Below the pieces are notes generated by a model. That model saw only the letters and a list, made by a program, of their open reading frames with translations. It was not told the origin of the DNA and did no database searches. A stretch of 64,000 bases of DNA from Planctomycetota bacterium. GTDB lineage: Bacteria; Planctomycetota; UBA1135; GCA-002686595. Position 1 is the first letter of the stretch. Every line of letters begins with the position of its first letter. The DNA is taken from contig JAEUHZ010000061.1 of assembly GCA_016795205.1 (NCBI GenBank), positions 62,001 to 126,000 of the forward strand. The letters run 5' to 3'. Below are positions 56,307 to 64,000 of the stretch, one piece after another. Position numbers and translations under genes: made by a program.

Positions 56307-56999
56307 TCAGCCCACGCCGCGCGGGTCGTCGACGTCGCTGGCGCGGAGCTCGAAGCCGCCCGGCGCGTCGACGAGCAGCGCGGCGTGCGCCGGGCGATTG
56401 CGGAAGGCGAAGCTCGCGCGCGCGCCGAGGCCCAGGGCGCCGGTCACGAGCGCGCGGATCAGGTTGTAGTGGCTCGCCAGGACCACGGTCCCGCCGCGTG
56501 CCGCCTCGAGCGTGGCGTAGAGCACCGGCCAGCCGCGCGCGAAGAGGTCGGCGTCGCTCTCGCCGCCGTGTCCCTTCCAGCGCCAGGGATCCGCGAGGAA
56601 CGCCTCGCGGTCCGCCAGCCAGCGCGCGCGGAACTCCGCCGTCGGGAGGCCTTGCCAGGCGCCGCGATCGACCTCGGCCAGACCGGGCGCGAGCTCGAGC
56701 GGCGCGCGCGCTCCCACGGCGATCGCGCGGCCCATGGCCGTCGCGCGCGCGAGCGGCGAGGCGCGCACGAGCTCGAGCGGCAGCGCGGCGAAGCGCGCGC
56801 CCAGGACGCGCGTCTGCTCCTCGCCGGTCTTCGAGAGGGGCACGTCCGAGTTCCCGTAGGCCGTGCCCTCGAAGTCGGCGTGGACCTCGGCGTGCCGCAC
56901 GAGCCAGATGCGCGCGCCGCTGCCGGGCGCCCGCGCCGGTCGCGGACCGGGCGGATCGACGCCGGGCGGAAAGTCGGGATGGGGGATCGGCTGGCGCAT
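56307..56999 (-). CDS. Histidine phosphatase (phosphoglycerate mutase-like) family protein
   Basis: The 230-residue protein has the phosphohistidine motif L-V-R-H-A-E at residues 33-38, where His is the nucleophile. Y-G-N-S-D-V-P-L-S-K-T-G-E-E-Q follows, S-P-L-A-R-A is near residue 80, and V-V-L-A-S-H-Y holds the second active-site His. These are the family residues for a 2H-phosphatase. The substrate cannot be told (phosphoglycerate, alpha-ribazole phosphate and many others are used). The ~25 residues before the motif are Pro-rich. Start ATG 56999 is 48 bases from the divergent ferredoxin gene. Confidence 0.87.
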   Translation of the reverse strand: MRQPIPHPDFPPGVDPPGPRPARAPGSGARIWLVRHAEVHADFEGTAYGNSDVPLSKTGEEQTRVLGARFAALPLELVRASPLARATAMGRAIAVGARAPLELAPGLAEVDRGAWQGLPTAEFRARWLADREAFLADPWRWKGHGGESDADLFARGWPVLYATLEAARGGTVVLASHYNLIRALVTGALGLGARASFAFRNRPAHAALLVDAPGGFELRASDVDDPRGVG

Positions 57000-57047
57000 C
57001 GCGCGCACTGTGCCGTCGCGCGGGCGCCACGTACACTCCCGCCCGCC

Positions 57048-57326
57048 ATGCCCCAGATCACGTTCGCGCGCGACGGTTCCTCGATCCCGGTCGAGGCCGG
57101 CGGTTCGTTCCTCAAGGCCTGCCAGGACCACGACGCGCCGCACGACTTCGGCTGCACCGTGGGGAGCTGCGGGACCTGCGTGCTGGTCTTCGTGGCCGGG
57201 TCCGAGCACGTCGACCCGCCCAAGCCGGACGAGCTCGAGACGCTCGACATGTGCACCGACGTGCAGGGCGCGCGCCTGGGCTGTCAGCTCGTCGTGCGCG
57301 GCGACATCACGGTCAAGCCGTTGTGA
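57048..57326 (+). CDS. 2Fe-2S ferredoxin (plant/adrenodoxin-type fold)
   Basis: The 92-residue electron carrier has the four cluster ligands Cys36, Cys41, Cys44 (G-C-T-V-G-S-C-G-T-C) and Cys79 (L-G-C-Q-L-V-V), in the C-x4-C-x2-C-xn-C pattern of 2Fe-2S ferredoxins. Two further Cys (25 and 69) lie outside it. P-P-K-P-D-E-L-E-T-L-D sits where adrenodoxin-type proteins have an acidic partner-binding stretch. The partner is unknown. The 3' end overlaps the convergent RND gene by 14 bases. Confidence 0.9.
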   Translation: MPQITFARDGSSIPVEAGGSFLKACQDHDAPHDFGCTVGSCGTCVLVFVAGSEHVDPPKPDELETLDMCTDVQGARLGCQLVVRGDITVKPL

Positions 57327-60300
57327 CCGGCGCGGCGGGCGCCGCGGGCGTCACGTCCTGCTGGCGGCGCCGCCGGAACAGCGCACCGACGTCGTCGAAC
57401 AGGCTGTAGGCCACCGGCGTCACGATCAGCGTCAGGAACAGCGACAGGCTCTGTCCGCCGATCACGACCACGGCGATCGTGCGGCGTTCCTCCGCGCCCG
57501 GGCCGGTGCCGACCCACAGGGGCAGCATGCCCGCGACCAGGGACAGCGTCGTCATCAGGATCGGCCGCAGCCGGTCGCGGTTGGCCTGGAGGATGGCCGC
57601 GGCGCGCTCCAGGCCGCGCGCGCGCAACTGGATCGTGTGGTCGATCTGCAGGATCGCGTTCTTCTTGACCACGCCGAAGAGCACCAGGATGCCGAGCGCG
57701 GAGTACAGGTTCAGGCTCGAGCCGCTGACGTCGAGGGACCACAGCGCGAAGGGCACGGAGAGCGGCAGCGAGAGCAGGATCGTGAAGGGGTGGACCAGGC
57801 TCTCGAACTGGCTCGCGAGGATCACGTACATGAGCACCACGGAGAGCAAGAAGGCCCACAGGAACTCGCCGATCGTGCGTTCCAGCTCGCGGCCGCGACC
57901 CGACACGCGCGTGGTGTACGCGGGCGGCATGTCCATCTGCGCCGCGGCTTGGCGCAGGGCAGCGAGCCGGTCGGCCAGCGCGTAGCCTGGCCCCACGGAG
58001 GCGCGCAGCGAGACCTGCCGTTGGCGGTCCAGGCGATCGATGCGCGAGGCCGAGGTGGCCGGCTCGAGCCGCGCCACGGAGGACAAGGGGACCAACGCGC
58101 CGCCGCGCGCGGGCACCCACAGCTCGGCGATGCGGCCCGGCTCGGCCCGGTCCTCCAGTTGGAGGCGGATTTGCACGTCGTAGTCCTCGCCCAGGTCGGG
58201 ATCGCGGAAGCGCGAGGCGCGCTCCTCGCCGCCGACCGACAGGCGCAGCGCGGTCGCGACGTCCAGGATGGAAACGCCCAGGTCGGCCGCGCGCTCGCGG
58301 TCGATCACGGCGTGCAGCTCCGGACGATCGAGTCGCAGGGTCGTGTCCGGGTCCTGGATGCCGCCGAGCTCCTTGGCGCGCGTGCGCAGCTCCTCGCCGT
58401 AGCGCGAGAGCGAGTCGAGGTCGGGGCCCAGGATCGAGAAGTCGATCTCGAACGGGCCGGTGCCCAGGTTGAACGCCTGCAGGTTGCGCACGGCGCAGCG
58501 CACGTCGGAGAGCGCCCCCAGCCGGCGCCGCACGTCGCGCATGATCTCGCCCTGGGAGATGTTGCCCGCGAAGGCCTGGCCCGGCGTGCCCGAGAGGAGC
58601 TCACGCACGAAGCGCGAGACCGACGGCACGCGCTCCGTGTGCGGAGTCAGGCGCACGTAGGCCTCGCCGCGGCTGACGGACGAGATGAATCCGCCGCCGG
58701 TCGTGGCCAGCACGGCCGACACGCCGGGGGTCGCCATGAGGAGCGACTCGACCTCGCGCATCACGGCGTCCATGGCCGCCAGGTTGGCGCCCTCGGGGCC
58801 GGAGATCGTGACCTCGAACTCGGCCTCGTCCACGTTGGTCGGCGCGTACTCCTGCTTCACGCGGCCGTAGATCGGGACGGTCGAGGCGACCACCGCGATC
58901 GCGAGGCCGGCGACCGCGAAGCGCTGGCGCAGGGCGAGGCGCAGCAGGGCCATGTAGGCGCGCTCCAGCAGCGCGTACGGCCCGCGGCGAGAGCGCGCCC
59001 CGCCGCCGGCCGGCTCCACGCGACGCAGGAGCCGCGAGCTCATCATCGGCGTCAGCGTGAACGAGACGAGCAGGCTGACCATCACCGCCGCCGCGGCCGT
59101 GATGCCGAACTCGTAGAGGAAGCGCCCCGAGACGCTCGACATGAACGAGACCGGCACGAAGATCACGACCAGGGACAGCGTGGTGGCCGTGACCGCCAGG
59201 GCGATCTCGGCCGTGCCCTCGCGGGCCGCGTCGACGGGCGAGAGGCCGCGCTCCTCGATGAACCGGAAGATGTTCTCGAGCACCACGATCGCATCGTCGA
59301 TCACGATGCCGACCATCAGGACCAGCGCCAGCATGGTCACGCCGTTCAGCGTGAACCCCAGCGCGTCCATGACGCCGAAGGTCGCGATCACCGAGGTCGG
59401 GATGGCGATCGCGGCGATGATCGTCGAGCGCCACGAGCGCATGAACAGCAGCACGACCAGCGTGGCGAGGATGCTCCCGCCCACGAGGTGCGACTCGATC
59501 TCCGCCAGCGCCGCGTCGATGTAGCGCGACTGGTCGCGCAGGATCTGGACGCGCACGTCGGCCGGCAGCTCGGCGGCCAGGGACGAGAGGCGCGCCTTGA
59601 CGCCCTCGATGGCCTCGACGGTGTTCGCGCCGGACTGCCGGCGGATCTCCAGCGCCACGCAGGGCTGGCCGTCCAGGCGCGCGATCGAGCGCACCTCCTT
59701 GGTGCCGTCCTCCACGCGCGCCACGTCGCGCACGCGGATCGTGGCGCCGTCCAGCACTGCGATCGGCAGGTCCTCGAAGGCGCGCGGCGTCGTCAGCCGG
59801 CCCATGGTGCGCAGCACGGACTCGCGCACCTCGCCGGTCACGGCTCCGCCAGGGATCTCGGAGTTCTCGCGCACCAGCGCGTCGCGCACGGCGGCGATCG
59901 ACAGGCCGTAGGCCCGCAGGCGGTCGGCGTCGACCTCGATCGAGGCGGCACGCTCGGCGCCACCGTTGATGCGCACCTCGCCCACGCCCGTCACGCGCTC
60001 CAGCGCGGGCTTGAGCAGCTTGTCGGCGAGCTCGGTGAGCTCGCGCACCGGACGGTCGGCCGACAAGGCCAGCGTCAGGATCGGCGACGCGTCGCTGTCG
60101 AACTTGGAGATGATCGGCGGCTCGGCCTCGCGCGGCAGGTCGCGCAGCACGGTGGCCACGCGATCCCGCACGTCCTGGGTCGCCACGTCGATCGGCCGCT
60201 CCAGGCGGAAGGTGGCGATCACCAGCGAGGACCCGGTGGTCGAGATCGAGCGCAGTTGGTCGATGCCCTCGATCGTGTTGACGGCCTCCTCGATGCGCTG

Positions 60301-60495
60301 CGAGACCAGCGTCTCGACCTCCTCGGTGGAGGCGCCGGGCACGGTGGTGCGCACGCTGACCGTGGGCAAGTCGATCTTCGGCACGCGGTCGCGCGAGAGG
60401 CGCATGAAGCCCGCGATGCCCACCACGACCAAGGTCGCGACGAGCATCGAGGCGAAGACCGGCCTCCGGATGCAGACCTCGACGAGGCGCAGCAC
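57313..60495 (-). CDS. RND-family efflux transporter permease (AcrB-like)
   Basis: The 1060-residue protein has the AcrB arrangement of 12 helices and two large periplasmic loops. The N-terminal R-R-P-V-F-A and the helix-4 proton-relay Asp pair in M-V-G-I-V-I-D-D-A-I-V-V are present. The C-terminal F-G-V-V-K-K-N-A-I-L contains the relay Lys. Such pumps export drugs, solvents or bile salts across both membranes together with an adaptor. The substrate is unknown. The adaptor gene is 3 bases upstream of its start. The outer membrane channel is not in the window. Confidence 0.95.
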   Translation of the reverse strand: MLRLVEVCIRRPVFASMLVATLVVVGIAGFMRLSRDRVPKIDLPTVSVRTTVPGASTEEVETLVSQRIEEAVNTIEGIDQLRSISTTGSSLVIATFRLERPIDVATQDVRDRVATVLRDLPREAEPPIISKFDSDASPILTLALSADRPVRELTELADKLLKPALERVTGVGEVRINGGAERAASIEVDADRLRAYGLSIAAVRDALVRENSEIPGGAVTGEVRESVLRTMGRLTTPRAFEDLPIAVLDGATIRVRDVARVEDGTKEVRSIARLDGQPCVALEIRRQSGANTVEAIEGVKARLSSLAAELPADVRVQILRDQSRYIDAALAEIESHLVGGSILATLVVLLFMRSWRSTIIAAIAIPTSVIATFGVMDALGFTLNGVTMLALVLMVGIVIDDAIVVLENIFRFIEERGLSPVDAAREGTAEIALAVTATTLSLVVIFVPVSFMSSVSGRFLYEFGITAAAAVMVSLLVSFTLTPMMSSRLLRRVEPAGGGARSRRGPYALLERAYMALLRLALRQRFAVAGLAIAVVASTVPIYGRVKQEYAPTNVDEAEFEVTISGPEGANLAAMDAVMREVESLLMATPGVSAVLATTGGGFISSVSRGEAYVRLTPHTERVPSVSRFVRELLSGTPGQAFAGNISQGEIMRDVRRRLGALSDVRCAVRNLQAFNLGTGPFEIDFSILGPDLDSLSRYGEELRTRAKELGGIQDPDTTLRLDRPELHAVIDRERAADLGVSILDVATALRLSVGGEERASRFRDPDLGEDYDVQIRLQLEDRAEPGRIAELWVPARGGALVPLSSVARLEPATSASRIDRLDRQRQVSLRASVGPGYALADRLAALRQAAAQMDMPPAYTTRVSGRGRELERTIGEFLWAFLLSVVLMYVILASQFESLVHPFTILLSLPLSVPFALWSLDVSGSSLNLYSALGILVLFGVVKKNAILQIDHTIQLRARGLERAAAILQANRDRLRPILMTTLSLVAGMLPLWVGTGPGAEERRTIAVVVIGGQSLSLFLTLIVTPVAYSLFDDVGALFRRRRQQDVTPAAPAAPVTTA

Positions 60496-60498
60496 GCG

Positions 60499-61689
60499 CT
60501 AGCCCCCGTCCGACGGCCGCACGGCGGCGCCGCCGCGCAAGTTGCCCGGCGCGCGCACGACCTGGTCGCCTGCCACGAGGCCGGCCAGCACCTCGACGCG
60601 CTGCGCCGCGCGACGGCCGGTGGTGACGCGGCGCTCGCGTGCCACGCCGTCCGTGACCAGGAACACCTTCTCGACCCCGGCGAAGGACACCAGCGCGTCG
60701 AGCGGGATGGACAGCGCCACGCGTTCCGCATCGACCACGATCTCGGCCGCGGCGAAGGCGTTCGGCAAGAGCTCCCGCTCGGCGTTCGGCAGGTCGAACT
60801 CGACGACCAGCGTGCGGCTCTGGTCCAGGAGCGCGGGCGCCGTGCGCGCCACGCGCGCGGCGCGCGGCGCCTCCAGGCCGGCCAGCTCGATCTGGGCGCT
60901 CTGGCCCGGCCGCACGCGATGCGCGTCGCGCTCGGGCACCAGGACGCGCACGCGCAGCGGGTCGACCTTGACCAGGCGCGCGAGCGGATCACCGATCGAG
61001 AGGTAGTCGCCACGGCTCGCGAGGCGCGCCGCGACCGTGCCAGCGAAGGGCGCGCGGACCTCCGCGTCGGCCAGCGCCTGGCGTGCCAGCGCCAGGTCCG
61101 CGCGCCGCTGGCCCACGATCGCGCGCCGGTTCGCGGCGGTCTGCCGGGCGTCCTCGAGCAGCGCCTCGGCCGTCGAGAGCCGGGCCTGCGCGCGGTCCAG
61201 CTCGGCGCGCGACGAGACGCCGGCGCGCGACAGCTCGACCAGCCGCTGGTGCTCGCGCCGTGCCTCGTCGAGTTCGGTGCGCGCGCCGCGGACCGCCGGG
61301 AGCGTCTCCGGGTCGTAGGGGCCCTCGCCGCCCTCGGCCGGGAGGCCCAAGAGCGTCAGGGCGGCCGTCAGCGCCGCCTCGGCCACGCTGACGCGCAGCT
61401 CCAGGTCCTGGGTCTCGGCGCGCGCGATCAGGTCGCCCGGCGCGACGATCGAGCCCAGGTCCACCGCGACCTCGGCCAGGCGGCCGGCGACCTTGGCGGA
61501 GAGCGTCGCGTCCTCGTCGGCGCGCGTCGCGCCGGTCGCGCGCAGCACGAGCGGCCAGCGCGTCGTCTCGGCACGCGCCGTGCGCACGGCACGCGGCTCG
61601 GCGTCGAGCGCTGCGCCGGCGGGCGGCGGCCCGGCCCGCGAGCAGGAGCCGGCGAGCGTCGCGAGGAGCAGGAGGCCCGGGGTGCGCAT
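60499..61689 (-). CDS. RND periplasmic adaptor (membrane fusion) lipoprotein
   Basis: The 396-residue protein has a lipoprotein leader (L-L-L-L-A-T-L-A-G-S-C16). Domains follow in the usual order: a barrel-sandwich hybrid half with K-V-A-G-R-L near residue 66, a long coiled-coil hairpin (~95-205), the second half with A-P-F-A-G-T-V near 215, then beta-barrel and proximal domains. The adaptor links the inner membrane permease to an outer membrane channel. It is the first gene of the pair, with a 3-base gap to the permease, so the two form an operon. Confidence 0.93.
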   Translation of the reverse strand: MRTPGLLLLATLAGSCSRAGPPPAGAALDAEPRAVRTARAETTRWPLVLRATGATRADEDATLSAKVAGRLAEVAVDLGSIVAPGDLIARAETQDLELRVSVAEAALTAALTLLGLPAEGGEGPYDPETLPAVRGARTELDEARREHQRLVELSRAGVSSRAELDRAQARLSTAEALLEDARQTAANRRAIVGQRRADLALARQALADAEVRAPFAGTVAARLASRGDYLSIGDPLARLVKVDPLRVRVLVPERDAHRVRPGQSAQIELAGLEAPRAARVARTAPALLDQSRTLVVEFDLPNAERELLPNAFAAAEIVVDAERVALSIPLDALVSFAGVEKVFLVTDGVARERRVTTGRRAAQRVEVLAGLVAGDQVVRAPGNLRGGAAVRPSDGG

Positions 61690-61819
61690 CGCCCGGCCAT
61701 GATGCGTCCGGAAGACCCGCCGGGACAGCCCCGACGAGCGCCGAGCGTGTACGAGTTCCTGGCGGGCGCTCCCGCGGCGCGCCCGCGAGCGTCCGCCCGA
61801 CCGCTAGGATCGCGCGGGA

Positions 61820-62539
61820 ATGAACCCAGCGATCCGCTTGAACATCTGGTCGGGGCCGCGCAACGTCTCGACCGCGCTGATGTACTCGTTCGCGCAACGC
61901 TCCGACACGCGCGTGGTCGACGAGCCGCTCTACGCCCACTACCTGCGCCACACGGGCGCCGACCACCCGGGCCGCGAGCGCGTGCTCGCCGCGCAGGACG
62001 ACGACGGCGCGCGGGTCGTGCGCGACGTGATCCTGGGACCCTCTGATCGCCCGCTGGTCGTCTTCAAGCAGATGGCGCACCACCTGGTCGGGCTGGACCC
62101 GGGCTTCCTGGCGCTCACCGCCAACGTGCTCCTGACGCGCGAGCCCGAGGAGATGCTCACGAGCCTGGTCGAGAACATCCCCGACCCGATCCTGCGCGAC
62201 ACCGGCTACGCGGCGCAGACCGCGATCGCGGCGCAGCTCGCCTCGATCGGGCAGGAGCCGTGCGTGCTCGTGGCGCATCGGCTGCTCCAGGATCCCGAGG
62301 GCCTGCTGACCCGGCTGTGCGCGCGGCTCGGGCTGCCGTTCGAGCGCGCGATGCTCTCCTGGGAAGCCGGTCCGCGGCCGGAGGACGGCGTGTGGGCGCC
62401 GTTCTGGTACGCGAGCGTGCACCGCTCGCGGGGCTTCCAGCCCTACCGGCCCAAGGCGGCGCGCGTGCCGCCGCGGCTCGCGCCGCTGCTCGAGGAATGC
62501 CGCACGCACTACGCGCGGCTCCTGGAGCACGCGCTCTGA
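61820..62539 (+). CDS. Sulfotransferase-like P-loop protein
   Basis: The 239-residue protein begins with the phosphosulfate-binding-like loop W-S-G-P-R-N-V-S-T-A-L-M-Y-S-F-A-Q-R, then V-V-D-E-P-L-Y-A. A second family segment is L-L-T-R-E-P-E-E-M-L-T near residue 113. It is related to sulfotransferases that are found joined or beside branched-chain aminotransferase-like enzymes. The aminotransferase here lies about 900 bases downstream on the same strand. The acceptor is unknown. No signal peptide, so cytoplasmic. Confidence 0.83.
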   Translation: MNPAIRLNIWSGPRNVSTALMYSFAQRSDTRVVDEPLYAHYLRHTGADHPGRERVLAAQDDDGARVVRDVILGPSDRPLVVFKQMAHHLVGLDPGFLALTANVLLTREPEEMLTSLVENIPDPILRDTGYAAQTAIAAQLASIGQEPCVLVAHRLLQDPEGLLTRLCARLGLPFERAMLSWEAGPRPEDGVWAPFWYASVHRSRGFQPYRPKAARVPPRLAPLLEECRTHYARLLEHAL

Positions 62540-62556
62540 GCGCGGTTCGGGCGCTC
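62538..62556. terminator. Perfect hairpin between convergent genes
   Basis: GAGCGC at 62538-62543 and GCGCTC at 62551-62556 form a perfect 6-base stem with a 7-base loop (GGTTCGG). It begins within the sulfotransferase-like stop codon and lies 15 bases before the convergent lipoprotein gene stop. There is no T-run. Placement makes a transcript-end structure plausible for either gene. Confidence 0.4.
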
Positions 62557-62570
62557 CGCCGCGCGGCTCT

Positions 62571-63344
62571 TCAGGGCCGCTTGAGCTCTTCGGGCGGCGT
62601 GGTGAACACGCGAATCCCGCTGATCTCGCGCTGCGGCCCGCGATCGCCCGAGAGCAGGATCCCCCCGAAGCGCTGCCAACCGGCCCAGGGCGTCTCGATC
62701 CTCGGCGCGGGGTCGTCGCGTCGTTGGAAGTAGCGCCAGCCCGTCACCAGCTTCGTCTGGCGGTCGACCAGCACCTCGTAGGCGTTGTCCGGCGTGTCGC
62801 CGACGTCCTCGAACTCGACACGCAGCACGTCGGCCTTGGCGCCGCCCTCGCGTTCCTCCTCGCCCGCGTCGAACAGCCGCACGCCCGGGTCGAACAGCTT
62901 GTAGGGCATGACGAGCCAGTAGCTGTCGTTGATCCAGACCGACTTCGCGCGCGCCAGCTCCTGGGCCACCGCCGCGGGGTCGGCCAGCTCGACGCCGCCG
63001 TCGAACACGCGGCCCACGCCGCTCTCCAGGTTCATGAGGACGACCTTGGAGCCCTCCTCGAGGCGGTAGTCGCCCGAGCTCTTGTCCCAGACGTGGTTGC
63101 GCCGGCCGAAGAAGGTCCAGGCCACGACGCGCGTCTCGTCCCAGGCGTCGGCGCCGCCCAGCGCGCGCAGCACCTCCTCGGCAATCGCCACCGCGCGCTC
63201 GTCCGAGCCACGCGCCAGCGAGTCCGACGCGCGCGCGTCGCGCGCGCCGGAACCCGCGCAGCCGGGTGCGCCGCAGGCCAGCGCCAGCGCGCCGGACGAG
63301 GCCAGGACGAGCCGGACCAGGCGGGGTTGGAGTCGTGCGCGCAT
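62571..63344 (-). CDS. Uncharacterised lipoprotein (possible outer-membrane-lipid-binding fold)
   Basis: The 257-residue protein begins with a lipoprotein signal: M-R-A-R-L-Q-P-R-L then a hydrophobic core and A-L-A-C-G. The rest is mostly beta strands with A-W-T-F-F-G-R-R-N-H-V-W, Y-W-L-V-M-P-Y-K-L-F-D-P-G and V-L-V-D-R-Q-T-K-L-V-T-G-W. These features resemble lipoproteins with a LolA/LolB-like barrel seen in many bacteria, but I could not make a firm family call. It is convergent with the sulfotransferase-like gene and divergent from the aminotransferase. Confidence 0.7.
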   Translation of the reverse strand: MRARLQPRLVRLVLASSGALALACGAPGCAGSGARDARASDSLARGSDERAVAIAEEVLRALGGADAWDETRVVAWTFFGRRNHVWDKSSGDYRLEEGSKVVLMNLESGVGRVFDGGVELADPAAVAQELARAKSVWINDSYWLVMPYKLFDPGVRLFDAGEEEREGGAKADVLRVEFEDVGDTPDNAYEVLVDRQTKLVTGWRYFQRRDDPAPRIETPWAGWQRFGGILLSGDRGPQREISGIRVFTTPPEELKRP

Positions 63345-63424
63345 GCCGTGAGCATCGCCGCGCGGGGCGGCGGACGCAACGCGCTTGCGTGGCGCGGGGC
63401 CGGCCCCCAGAGTGCGCAGCCCCC

Positions 63425-64000
63425 ATGGACCCGCGGAACCAGGATCTCTACGCGCACGTCGGCGGCCGACTCGTCCACCGCTCGGAAGCCAAGGTGTCCG
63501 TCTTCGACAGCTCCGTCCAGGGCGGCGACGCGGTCTGGGAGGGCCTGCGCGTCTACGCCGGCCGGGTCTTCCAGCTCGACGCGCACCTCGAGCGGCTGGA
63601 GCGCAGCGCCAAGGCCCTGGCGTTCGAGTCCGTGCCGAGCCGTGACACGTTGTGCGCCGCGCTGTTCGAGACGCTCAGGAAGAACGGCATGCGTGACGGC
63701 GCGCACGTGCGGCTGACGCTGACGCGCGGCGAGAAGATCACGTCGGGGATGGACCCGCGCAACAACCGCGCGGGTCCGTGCCTGATCGTGCTGGCGGAGT
63801 GGAAGCCGCCGATCTACGGCTCGCAGGGGCTGCGGCTCGTCACCTCGACCGTGCGCCGCGCTCCGCCGGCGGTGATGGACTCGAAGATCCACCACAACAA
63901 CCTGATCCACAACATCCTGGCCAAGATCCAGGCCAACGTCGCCGGCGCGGACGACGCGCTCATGCTCGACGTCGAGGGCTACGTGGCCGAGACGAACGCC
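63425..64000 (+). CDS. Branched-chain amino acid aminotransferase (5' part, cut by window end)
   Basis: 192 codons are open to the window edge. This is a class IV PLP aminotransferase: the opening H-V-G-G-R-L-V, then V-F-D-S-S-V-Q-G-G-D-A-V-W-E-G-L-R-V-Y, H-L-E-R-L, and V-R-L-T-L-T-R-G. A Lys within M-D-S-K-I-H-H-N-N-L-I-H-N-I-L aligns with the PLP Schiff-base position. Branched-chain and D-amino-acid transaminases and lyases share this fold, so the substrate is not certain from half of the gene. It follows the sulfotransferase-like gene at 61820, with an opposite-strand lipoprotein gene in between. Confidence 0.85.
   Translation, partial: MDPRNQDLYAHVGGRLVHRSEAKVSVFDSSVQGGDAVWEGLRVYAGRVFQLDAHLERLERSAKALAFESVPSRDTLCAALFETLRKNGMRDGAHVRLTLTRGEKITSGMDPRNNRAGPCLIVLAEWKPPIYGSQGLRLVTSTVRRAPPAVMDSKIHHNNLIHNILAKIQANVAGADDALMLDVEGYVAETNA

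Noticed and set aside
56863..62046. Very long open frame on the + strand across the RND genes
   Set aside because: It is antisense to the RND permease and adaptor, whose proteins match families end to end. The frame's translation is Arg/Ala/Gly-rich low-complexity sequence, as expected from opposite-strand frames in GC-rich DNA.

Overview
This 64 kb window is very GC-rich, gene-dense bacterial chromosome (no gene-free stretch over 300 bases). It most likely comes from a member of the Planctomycetota, in the lineage of the marine isolates Poly30, Pla133 and Pla163. That placement is an inference. It rests on four exported proteins that share a C-terminal domain ending in a 'Q-WYR...FNLSDAL' block, which I associate with that group, on a choice-of-anchor-B protein, and on a full Bat/MoxR operon. 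I saw no rRNA, tRNA, CRISPR array, insertion sequence or prophage. It reads as ordinary chromosome rather than a mobile island.

Layout. 1-1.4 kb: a truncated exported protein that looks like a metallopeptidase without its catalytic Glu (- strand). 1.6-3.7 kb: recG (+). 3.8-16.6 kb: a - strand run of a DUF2238 membrane protein, a Ca2+-ATPase-like P-type pump, an NHL-repeat propeller, a YtkA-like protein, a di-heme MauG-type peroxidase, a choice-of-anchor-B protein and a secreted gluzincin protease. 16.7-25.2 kb: a - strand arginine operon, argR-argC-argB-argD-argF-argG-argH-argJ, mostly joined by 4-base stop/start overlaps, with two ARG-box-like palindromes over the argR start. 25.4-29.9 kb (+): a TerC-family membrane protein, a GH38-like protein that has lost two predicted zinc ligands, and a DUF4434 TIM-barrel protein.

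30.0-36.1 kb (-): a GHL10-type glycosidase-like protein, inorganic pyrophosphatase, a chorismate mutase/prephenate dehydratase/DAHP synthase fusion, phenylalanine hydroxylase and a lone ParA. The fusion and the hydroxylase together suggest that tyrosine is made from phenylalanine. 36.3-39.1 kb: a 914-residue repeat protein of lower GC. 39.3-45.9 kb: a cobalamin-binding-like protein, a HEAT-repeat/zinc-ribbon protein coupled to a lytic transglycosylase, and a metzincin protease. 46.1-54.7 kb (+): an eight-gene MoxR/DUF58/Bat operon. 54.8-64 kb: a sulfatase-fold protein without the sulfatase active site, a histidine phosphatase, a 2Fe-2S ferredoxin, an RND efflux pair, a sulfotransferase-like protein, a lipoprotein, and the start of a branched-chain aminotransferase cut off by the window end.

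The best leads are the trifunctional shikimate/phenylalanine enzyme next to phenylalanine hydroxylase, the common C-terminal domain on four exported proteins, and three hydrolase-fold proteins missing key catalytic residues. All statements come from reading the sequence. No database search was run.
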